From assembly GCA_947378615.1 (NCBI GenBank), contig CANCKV010000294.1, positions 1-5,108 of the forward strand: DNA of 5,108 bases. The letters are read 5' to 3'. Both the position numbers and the translations under genes were made by a program. Positions 1 to 5,108 of the stretch are shown one piece after another. The DNA comes from Chitinophagaceae bacterium (GTDB taxonomy: Bacteria > Bacteroidota > Bacteroidia > Chitinophagales > Chitinophagaceae). A model generated the notes under the pieces. It was not told where the DNA came from. It did no database searches and worked only from the letters and a program-made list of their open reading frames with translations. Positions within the stretch are counted from its first letter, which is position 1, and every line of letters starts with the position of its first letter.

Positions 1-1633
1 CAACAACTGAACCTTTTGTAGAGCTTCCAAACTGATGCAATTGGTAAGTTCCTGCAACTGCACTATAGTCCTTGCCCATCACTACCGAACTTTTTAAATT
101 GGATGTAAGCCAAGCATAAGCCGCTTTATTAAGGCTGCCATCCTTACTAATCACGTCCTTTTTTACACGAATTCGTGGATAAACACTCATCACAGAAGCA
201 GATAATTTAAACTTACTATCAGTAGTCTGTAATCCCATAATAGTAGATAGCCCGGGCTCATTGTCAGGGATATTCCGTAAAGTGGCGGCATAATTAAATG
301 TACCATACCAAGCACGTGGACCACTAATATTTCTATCTATCACCGTATAGTTTTGTGGTAATGGAATAGGTTTTACATCGTTTCTGTACCATGCAATGTT
401 TGGCCGTGCATCAAACCAATATCTAAGGTCGGGTTTGTCATAATCATGACCAAAATCCAACATCCAACGCAAGTATGGGTTTCCCGTGATACTTGCTACG
501 GACTCTCCTCCACAAGGGCGGGCGAAGGGGTCATTCCATGTTTCTTTCCATGAAGGCACTGTCCAAAACTCACCTAGCCGTCCACTCGAAACGGGACCAT
601 ACCATTCTGTTCTTTTCAATAGCTCAACACATTTTGTATCTCCTGTCACTTCGTAATAGCGAGTTAGAAATGAGGCATCAGCATCATGATAACCATGTGA
701 TTCGTTTTGATGGTCTTTATAGGCAATTGCTCCATCTGGATAAATATTTTTAGCCTGTATTTCCATTAGAAACTTCGCCTTTTTAAGCAAAGTGTCATCC
801 TGCAAAAACAAACCAAAATTCACTAATTCAGCCGACAATGTAATATCAATATTTGCATAATCACCTAGCCTGTCCTTCGCTTTTCCATACATGATTCTTG
901 CTCCGATTTTCATAGCCTCATTAAGTTTCAATCTTTGACTTGGAAATAATAGATTAGGAAACAATGCTACAAACTCTCGTAATGCACAACTTGCAGGGGC
1001 AATGGCGAAATCATCAAATATCAATTGTCCTGCTTTTATGTCTTTACCATTGACCATCGCATCCATGTAGGCCAAATACCTCCGTAAGAAACGTTTCAAA
1101 ATTTCAGCATCCCCAAGCATTGGACTTGCAGGATTTACTAGTAGCCAAAAAAAAGCTTGCATTCTTGATGCTGTTGTTCTTGAACCATAAAGGCCGCCGA
1201 GTTCCTTAAATATGGGATTAGCGGGTGTAATCTTTCCCCAAACAATATCTTCTTTTTTCAATTCATCTTTAGCTCCTACCAACAAACGTTCAATATATGG
1301 ATTACCAACTTTTACTTTAGGTTCCCGTAAGGCACTTATTTGGGAAACATTATTTGATTTAGAAACAAAAGTATTGGGTTCAATTTTTATGTTATTGGCT
1401 ATATCAGCTAATAATACTGATGCTTCTGCTTGCAAGTTTGCCGACAAGTCATTTTCTGCCTGTTCAATTGCCAATTCAAACACTACCTTTTTCCATTTCT
1501 CTGCTTGACTGCTCTGTGGTAATGCAGCAACTTGCTTTTTCAATAAGGAAAGGCTATCCCCACTTGTACTTGCCAATGTCTTTCCAATGAACGCAAACAA
1601 TAAAAATGCAATGACTGAAATCGTTTTTCTCAT
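1..1633 (-). CDS. Secreted polysaccharide lyase-like protein, (alpha/alpha) toroid fold; 3' end cut off by window
   Basis: This frame stays open for 544 codons, from ATG at 1633 to the left edge, so the C-terminus is missing. The start is well bounded: it is the first ATG after an in-frame TAA a few codons upstream, and it opens a signal peptide (MRKT, a hydrophobic run over residues 5-16, likely cleavage after Ala21 in TLA/ST). Residues about 110-415 are mostly helical. They contain an Asn-Ile-Asp segment (261-263), then YPDG (298-301), and a His/Tyr-rich stretch DHQNESHGYHDAD (307-319). After these come YYEVTGD (326-332) and WYGP (344-347). This pattern resembles the (alpha/alpha) toroid of heparinase, alginate and chondroitin lyases, where Asn, His, Tyr and Arg form the active site. 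From about 435 (GPRAWYGTFNYAA) a beta-rich part begins, as in lyases with a C-terminal sandwich. The likely role is eliminative cleavage of an acidic polysaccharide in the periplasm or outside the cell. Fold class is moderately supported; family and substrate are not assigned. A hydrolase with the same toroid is the main alternative. Confidence 0.72.
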   Translation of the reverse strand, partial: MRKTISVIAFLLFAFIGKTLASTSGDSLSLLKKQVAALPQSSQAEKWKKVVFELAIEQAENDLSANLQAEASVLLADIANNIKIEPNTFVSKSNNVSQISALREPKVKVGNPYIERLLVGAKDELKKEDIVWGKITPANPIFKELGGLYGSRTTASRMQAFFWLLVNPASPMLGDAEILKRFLRRYLAYMDAMVNGKDIKAGQLIFDDFAIAPASCALREFVALFPNLLFPSQRLKLNEAMKIGARIMYGKAKDRLGDYANIDITLSAELVNFGLFLQDDTLLKKAKFLMEIQAKNIYPDGAIAYKDHQNESHGYHDADASFLTRYYEVTGDTKCVELLKRTEWYGPVSSGRLGEFWTVPSWKETWNDPFARPCGGESVASITGNPYLRWMLDFGHDYDKPDLRYWFDARPNIAWYRNDVKPIPLPQNYTVIDRNISGPRAWYGTFNYAATLRNIPDNEPGLSTIMGLQTTDSKFKLSASVMSVYPRIRVKKDVISKDGSLNKAAYAWLTSNLKSSVVMGKDYSAVAGTYQLHQFGSSTKGSVV

Positions 1634-1717
1634 ATAACTAAATTATTAATGGAGGATTGATTTAAAAATGTAGCAAAGGTTTATTTATTTATTGGTCATT
1701 TACTATTCCTATTGTTG

Positions 1718-1748
1718 CAAACTATAGTTAAACGGAGCTTAATTAAAA
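1718..1748 (-). promoter_or_regulatory. Weak candidate promoter for the lyase-like gene
   Basis: On the minus strand ATAGTTTG (1725-1718) approximates the Bacteroidota -7 element TAnnTTTG. A TTTT (1748-1745) sits 19 nt upstream where TTTG is expected. Neither element is perfect. The spacing, and an untranslated leader of roughly 80 nt before ATG at 1633, are plausible. The -7 candidate overlaps a 10-bp perfect palindrome, AACTATAGTT (1720-1729), which could be a regulator site or chance in AT-rich DNA. Confidence 0.28.
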
Positions 1749-1842
1749 GTTTATCATATTATAATCGAGAAAATCCCTCCTTCCTGTAATTGTTCTTATT
1801 TCTCTTACTCAATTTGAATGTCCTATTCTTTAAATATTATTC

Positions 1843-1875
1843 TTTACAACTTCCTAATTTATATTGGTATATTTG
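1843..1875 (+). promoter_or_regulatory. Candidate promoter of the toxin-antitoxin operon
   Basis: TATATTTG (1868-1875) is a perfect match to the Bacteroidota -7 consensus TAnnTTTG. TTTA (1843-1846) lies 21 nt upstream and matches the -33 TTTG at three of four positions. Transcription would begin only about 5-10 nt before the antitoxin ATG at 1890, giving a very short leader. A poorer alternative farther upstream is TCAATTTG (1809-1816) with ATTG at 1789-1792, spaced only 16 nt. Confidence 0.4.
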
Positions 1876-1878
1876 GAA
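1851..1878. promoter_or_regulatory. Imperfect palindrome over the TA promoter, possible autoregulatory operator
   Basis: The arms TTCCTAATTTAT (1851-1862) and GTATATTTGGAA (1867-1878) are inverted copies matching at 9 of 12 positions, with TTCC/GGAA at the outer ends and a 4-nt centre. The right arm covers the candidate -7 element and ends 11 nt before the antitoxin start. Type II TA complexes commonly repress themselves by binding such palindromes. That this one is bound is inference, and AT-rich DNA produces weak palindromes by chance. Confidence 0.3.
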
Positions 1879-1889
1879 AAATTAATTTT

Positions 1890-2105
1890 ATGCTTACAGC
1901 GATTAAAGGAATATATAAGGATGGTACAATCATTTTAAATGAGAAACCTCCTATTGACACGACAATGGAAGTGATTGTGACATTCACCCAAGAAATTAAA
2001 ACAGCACCCAAAAATATAAGAAAGGCTGGTTTTGCAAAAGGCTTTTTCACTTATGTAGCTGAGGATTTTAATGAGCCCCTCGATGAACTAAAAGACTATA
2101 TGTAA
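1890..2105 (+). CDS. Type II antitoxin, DUF2281-like, partner of VapC-type toxin
   Basis: This encodes 71 residues and is the first gene of a two-gene operon. The N-terminal half, beginning MLTAIKGIYKDGTIILNEKP, followed by MEVIVTF (26-32), matches the pattern of small beta-rich DUF2281/DUF104-type antitoxins. The C-terminal part (about 46-71: GFAKGFF, then EDFNEPLDELKDYM) matches the acidic tail of DUF2281 proteins, which is expected to wrap the PIN toxin and block its active site. An in-frame ATG exists at 1818, but its 24 extra residues form a hydrophobic stretch not seen in the family, and a good -7 promoter element lies inside that extension. ATG 1890 is therefore preferred. The stop TAA shares its last A with the toxin ATG, so the two are translationally coupled. 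The protein probably neutralises the toxin and helps repress the operon. No Shine-Dalgarno sequence is evident. Confidence 0.82.
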   Translation: MLTAIKGIYKDGTIILNEKPPIDTTMEVIVTFTQEIKTAPKNIRKAGFAKGFFTYVAEDFNEPLDELKDYM

Positions 2106-2500
2106 TGGACTTTCTTTTAGATACCCACGCATTAATTTGGTTTTCTGAAGACAATAAACAGCTTTCTGTAAACGCTCGCTCAATAATAAATAATAATAGG
2201 AATAAAATTTTCTTATCAATTGTTTCCTTTTTTGAACTTGCCATTAAATTCAATGCAGGAAAACTTGATAGTAATTTATCACTTACAGATTTTTTTGTTT
2301 TGGCAAGTGATAGTTCAATTGTTGTACTTCCGATATCAGAAAAAGATCTTTCAAATTATCTTTTACTCCCCTTGTTTACAAACCATAAAGACCCTTTTGA
2401 TAAACTTATCATTGCAACAGCAATGGAAGAACATCTTACCATTATTACTACAGACAAAAAGTTCATTCTCTACAAAGAACTTGTAGATATTATTTGGTGA
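2105..2500 (+). CDS. vapC: VapC-family toxin, PIN-domain ribonuclease
   Basis: This encodes 131 residues, the usual length for a single PIN domain. It belongs to the PIN subgroup typified by cyanobacterial Sll0205 (COG3744-like), recognised from LLDTHALIWF near the start and KDPFDKLIIATA near the end. All four expected metal-binding acids are present: Asp6 (LLDTH), Glu44 (SFFELAIK), Asp99 (DPFDKL) and Asp117 (TTDKKF). The toxin is thus predicted to be catalytically competent. PIN toxins use Mg2+ or Mn2+ to cut RNA (tRNA or rRNA in studied VapC proteins) and so stop translation; the target here is unknown. The ATG overlaps the antitoxin stop by one base, and no other start fits. Local sequence is AT-rich: 15 G+C in 60 bases at 2161-2220, against 26 in 60 at 4081-4140 in the beta-helix gene. 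That is consistent with, but does not prove, separate origin. The family call is firm; the symbol is generic. Confidence 0.9.
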   Translation: MDFLLDTHALIWFSEDNKQLSVNARSIINNNRNKIFLSIVSFFELAIKFNAGKLDSNLSLTDFFVLASDSSIVVLPISEKDLSNYLLLPLFTNHKDPFDKLIIATAMEEHLTIITTDKKFILYKELVDIIW

Positions 2501-2550
2501 GATTAAACCTTAACCCTTTTACCACAAGAACAATACCTACAACCTAATTC
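2501..2550. other. Convergent intergenic gap, no clear terminator
   Basis: These 50 bases separate the stop codons of the toxin (plus strand) and the beta-helix gene (minus strand). Both transcripts must end here or run into each other. I see no GC-rich hairpin followed by a T-run on either strand. The only notable feature is a pyrimidine-rich run ending CCCTTTT (2514-2520). Termination may be Rho-dependent, or the convergent transcripts may overlap. Confidence 0.5.
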
Positions 2551-4770
2551 TTACGTTCCAAAATATGTATCTGTATCATTATCTTTCCAAGGATTCTGTT
2601 CTGGAAGGCGACCTGATTCTTCAGGAGTTGGCAGTTTCTTGCGATACTTATCCTTATATAATCCAATGTTATCAAACTTTATCTTTGGAAAGTTCTTAAT
2701 CTTTTCAAATACAGGTGAGTTAACTTTCAGGCCTAAGTTGCCACCATTTGCATCCATAAATCCAGGGTCTTTGTCAGTCACAAAGTTTCCTTCTAAACGG
2801 ATTAGATTAGTATCAACCTTGTTTTCCTTACCCATTTTGATGGAAGTAGCCTCTCCACTTTTAATCCAAACAACATTTCCACTAAACTTTGTTCGTAAAG
2901 GTAATTCAGGATGACTTTCTAACAAAGTAGGCATTTCGGGAAACGTTACACTCCACGGGGCTGATGTAGGATGAATGTCATTAATGCCTCCTAACAATTT
3001 TTTATTGGTAGCATAACCTCTGCCCTTACCACGGTCATCCATACCAAATACTGGTCCGGTATTCTTAATGAAGATATTATTTTGTATGGTATGGTCGGGG
3101 CCACTAGCAATCCAAACACCTGTTCTGTTACCTGCAAAGATGTTTCCATAAACAAAAGTTCCAGACGAACCATCATCAGGATTCACCCCTCCTACTGTGT
3201 TATGTATAAAATTATATCTAATGACTACGCCTCGAATCGTCCAATCCAACCAAGAATAAAATGCACCCACATCTGCCGAAGCATAAGCACAACGATGGAT
3301 TTCATTGTACTCAAAAACATTCTTTTGTCCGGCAAACAATACACCATCTCTAGGTGCGTGATGAATGAGATTATGTGCAACATAAATACCCACCGCATCC
3401 TGATTTTTATTATCAGAATACAAATCAACGGCAGCAGAATATTGAGATTTCAATGCCCCATAATCATGCAAGTGATTATTGATAACGTAATTGCCCGATT
3501 CCGTTAATTGTTTTTTATTGCCTCCAGAAATGACGACACATCCTCTCCCCAAACCATACATATCACAGCTTTGAATACCGCTATTGTAGCCATCTAATAC
3601 GACCCCTCTCCCACCGAGATTGCGAAAAGTGCACCCTGCCACAAGATTCAGGTTACTCTTTGTAAAAACCATTCCGTCGCCAAGGGATGCTTCAAGTTTG
3701 AGACCGATAAAAGCAATATTTGAAACATTATTGGCAGTAATGATAGGTTGTTCCATCTGTGAAACCATTATATCTGCATTATTGATATCGGAAGGTGGCC
3801 AGAAATAAACAATGCCTGTATTGAAATCAATCGCCCATTCTCCCGGTTTGGTGATCTCTTCCAAAAGATTTATTGCATACCATTGTTCCTTTCCAGAACC
3901 CTTCGGGCGATTATACTTACTGCCAATTCCTGCTTGTAATCCCGCTTTGAAAGTAATTTGTTTGGTTGTCTTATCAATATTAGACACTTTTATGGCAGGG
4001 TTTTCCCAACCTACCCGCCAAAACCCTTTTAGCCAGATATTATTATTTCCAGCCCACCTAACGGGTACACTATCCTGATAAATGAAGGCACCCGGGGTCT
4101 TATTATCTCCTACAGTTACCACTTCTTTCATAGTCGTGTAACCATCATCAGGCCATCTCGACAAAGGCAATCTTTTTCCATTGAAAAACAACTCAAAGAT
4201 GCCTCCACCATCACTGAATACATCGGGAAAATTGGCTGTATGGTTAATTCCCAAAGCCTTTGTATCAAACTGAAATACCTTTCCTTTTGCCAACGGATTA
4301 ATCCTAGCAATAATCGTGGGATTAGAAACGGGTTGAATCTCCTTAGCTGTCAACTTTCTTCCTCCTAGCAAACGTACATCCTCGTCTTTCCAAGCCCTGT
4401 AAACCACAGGAGAGCCTTCCGTTCCTCCATCATCAGCTGTTAATTCAAAAGATTTATCCAATGAATAAATACCACTCATCAGATTAATGGCAATTCCACC
4501 CTTTTGAAGATGTTTATGTTTAAGTTTCCTTACTTCTTCTCTTGCCCGTTCCAAAGTAAGAAAAGGGCCATCTTTACCAACAATCAATCCCTTATTTCCA
4601 CTCCAAGAATCATTGCCCGAAGGGGAAACAAACAATTGTATGGGACATCTATCTGCATCAATGTCTATTTGCTTGAAGTTTGGGGTATAAGTAATGGGTG
4701 TAAATGGTTGAGTGAAAGCAGTGAAAAAATGACTCATTATCACTAAAATCAGAATTATTCTTTTTATCAT
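2551..4770 (-). CDS. Secreted right-handed parallel beta-helix protein, probable polysaccharide-degrading enzyme
   Basis: This encodes 739 residues from ATG at 4770. The frame is open to an ATG at 4854, but that start lies inside a perfect promoter -7 element, whereas Met at 4770 opens a normal signal peptide (MIKR, hydrophobic 5-18, cleavage near 18-20). Residues 47-82 (FVSPSGNDSWSG, then GPFLTLERAREEVRK) are the N-terminal cap typical of large secreted beta-helix enzymes, including GH141-like and related proteins. A middle part (about 190-330) holds LFFNGKRLPLSRWPDDG and EQWYAINLLEEITKPGEW...YFWPP, also typical of this group. The helix coils run from about 345 to 575 with repeated Asn/His-rich turns. 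Conserved acidic clusters are AYASADVGAFYS (Asp500), NPDDGSSG (Asp532, Asp533) and MDDRGKGRGY (Asp578, Asp579), likely near the active groove. A DPGFMD (668-673) and IGLYKDKYR (702-710) tail completes the protein. There is no lipobox or obvious type IX sorting domain. It probably acts on a glycan outside the cytoplasm; whether it is a hydrolase or lyase, and on what substrate, is unknown. Confidence 0.85.
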   Translation of the reverse strand: MIKRIILILVIMSHFFTAFTQPFTPITYTPNFKQIDIDADRCPIQLFVSPSGNDSWSGNKGLIVGKDGPFLTLERAREEVRKLKHKHLQKGGIAINLMSGIYSLDKSFELTADDGGTEGSPVVYRAWKDEDVRLLGGRKLTAKEIQPVSNPTIIARINPLAKGKVFQFDTKALGINHTANFPDVFSDGGGIFELFFNGKRLPLSRWPDDGYTTMKEVVTVGDNKTPGAFIYQDSVPVRWAGNNNIWLKGFWRVGWENPAIKVSNIDKTTKQITFKAGLQAGIGSKYNRPKGSGKEQWYAINLLEEITKPGEWAIDFNTGIVYFWPPSDINNADIMVSQMEQPIITANNVSNIAFIGLKLEASLGDGMVFTKSNLNLVAGCTFRNLGGRGVVLDGYNSGIQSCDMYGLGRGCVVISGGNKKQLTESGNYVINNHLHDYGALKSQYSAAVDLYSDNKNQDAVGIYVAHNLIHHAPRDGVLFAGQKNVFEYNEIHRCAYASADVGAFYSWLDWTIRGVVIRYNFIHNTVGGVNPDDGSSGTFVYGNIFAGNRTGVWIASGPDHTIQNNIFIKNTGPVFGMDDRGKGRGYATNKKLLGGINDIHPTSAPWSVTFPEMPTLLESHPELPLRTKFSGNVVWIKSGEATSIKMGKENKVDTNLIRLEGNFVTDKDPGFMDANGGNLGLKVNSPVFEKIKNFPKIKFDNIGLYKDKYRKKLPTPEESGRLPEQNPWKDNDTDTYFGT

Positions 4771-4851
4771 TACTCTACAAATTACATTTTTATTAAAAAA
4801 AGACTTATTTACCAATAAAGCTATCTTAAGGTTAACAAGTAAGGTCAGAAT

Positions 4852-4882
4852 CAAACATATCTCATACAGATATAATCAGCAA
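4852..4882 (-). promoter_or_regulatory. Bacteroidota-type promoter of the beta-helix gene
   Basis: On the minus strand TATGTTTG (4859-4852) matches the -7 consensus TAnnTTTG exactly, and TTG (4882-4880) lies 20 nt upstream in the -33 position. Transcription would start near 4845, giving a leader of about 75 nt before ATG 4770. This also indicates that the beta-helix gene has its own promoter rather than depending only on read-through from the gene to its right. Confidence 0.55.
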
Positions 4883-4940
4883 GAAAAAGTTTAAAAGTAA
4901 ATGATATAAAGAGATTTGTCACTTATAATTGTTGGTGCTT

Positions 4941-4962
4941 TTTTAAGTTAGTACACTTAAAA
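4941..4962. repeat. AT-rich inverted repeat between the two minus-strand genes
   Basis: TTTTAAGT (4941-4948) and ACTTAAAA (4955-4962) form a perfect 8-bp inverted repeat around a 6-nt loop. It lies 33 nt past the stop of the gene entering from the right edge and upstream of the beta-helix promoter. It could be a weak transcript end or a regulator site. On the minus strand no T-run follows the stem, so it is not a standard intrinsic terminator. Confidence 0.4.
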
Positions 4963-4995
4963 TAAGAAATAATAATCCATCATTCATCCCTCATT

Positions 4996-5108
4996 TTAAA
5001 ACACTTTCACCACTAAATTGGCTTTTATTTGGGCATCAGCGTTAAATATGTTCAGATAGGTTTGCTTTGTGGGATCGCCAAGTTCGGTTAATAGGATTAT
5101 GTTTGTAC
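4996..5108 (-). CDS. C-terminal 36 codons of an unidentified gene, 5' end beyond the window
   Basis: On the minus strand one frame is open from the right edge to TAA at 4998-4996. It reads TNIILLTELGDPTKQTYLNI followed by FNADAQIKANLVVKVF. The other two frames stop within the same interval, and this one has a balanced, protein-like composition with alternating hydrophobic residues suggestive of terminal beta-strands ending a larger domain. No family is recognisable from so short a tail. The gene points the same way as the beta-helix gene, 225 nt upstream of its start, so both may belong to one locus, although a separate promoter lies between them. A chance open frame of this length is possible. 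Confidence 0.5.
   Translation of the reverse strand, partial: TNIILLTELGDPTKQTYLNIFNADAQIKANLVVKVF

Noticed and set aside
1212..1508. Plus-strand open frame of 98 codons
   Set aside because: It lies wholly inside the minus-strand lyase-like gene, which has a signal peptide and a coherent fold, and its own translation shows no recognisable domain.
1680..1694. TTTATTTATTTATT short tandem repeat
   Set aside because: It is only about three to four units of a simple AT-rich repeat in an intergenic region, with no sign of function.
1818..1889. N-terminal extension of the antitoxin from ATG 1818
   Set aside because: The added residues are hydrophobic and unlike DUF2281 proteins, and a perfect -7 promoter element sits within the extension.
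1859..2050. Minus-strand 63-codon frame resembling a small membrane protein
   Set aside because: It is antisense to the well-supported antitoxin. Its hydrophobicity comes from the complement of AT-rich coding sequence.
2220..2486. Plus-strand 88-codon frame overlapping the toxin
   Set aside because: It is a different frame within the PIN-domain gene, whose four catalytic acids and operon coupling identify the real frame.
3082..3507. Plus-strand open frame of 141 codons
   Set aside because: It is antisense to the beta-helix coils of the minus-strand gene. The predicted product is Ile/Ser/Cys-rich without a family pattern, as expected for a shadow frame.

Overview
The window looks like part of a Bacteroidota chromosome. 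The DNA is AT-rich, the starts have no clear Shine-Dalgarno sequence, and one upstream region carries a perfect Bacteroidota-type promoter (a -7 element of the form TAnnTTTG with a TTG 20 nt upstream). The two large genes encode secreted proteins of the kind these organisms use to attack polysaccharides. Genus and species cannot be told from the sequence alone.

Layout, left to right. Positions 1-1633 (minus strand) hold the first 544 codons of a secreted protein. It looks like an (alpha/alpha) toroid polysaccharide lyase of the heparinase/alginate-lyase type, and its C-terminus lies beyond the left edge. Positions 1634-1889 are a divergent intergenic region with promoter candidates for both directions. 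Positions 1890-2500 (plus strand) hold a compact two-gene type II toxin-antitoxin operon: a 71-residue DUF2281-like antitoxin, and a 131-residue VapC-type PIN-domain ribonuclease whose ATG overlaps the antitoxin stop codon by one base. After a 50-nt convergent gap, positions 2551-4770 (minus strand) encode a 739-residue secreted right-handed parallel beta-helix protein, probably a carbohydrate-active enzyme. Its promoter lies just upstream. Positions 4996-5108 (minus strand) appear to be the last 36 codons of a further gene entering from the right edge.

The three minus-strand genes probably belong to one polysaccharide-use region. The beta-helix and toroid proteins would act on the same glycan outside the cytoplasm. 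No SusC/SusD pair, sulfatase or regulator is visible, so the substrate is not determined. The toxin-antitoxin pair is oriented against its neighbours, is visibly richer in A+T, and looks like an independent module lodged between the two enzyme genes. No RNA gene, CRISPR array, insertion sequence or origin was seen. No intergenic stretch exceeds 300 bases. I found no convincing evidence of a wholly new system. The best leads are the unassigned specificity of the two enzymes and the TA module with its candidate operator.
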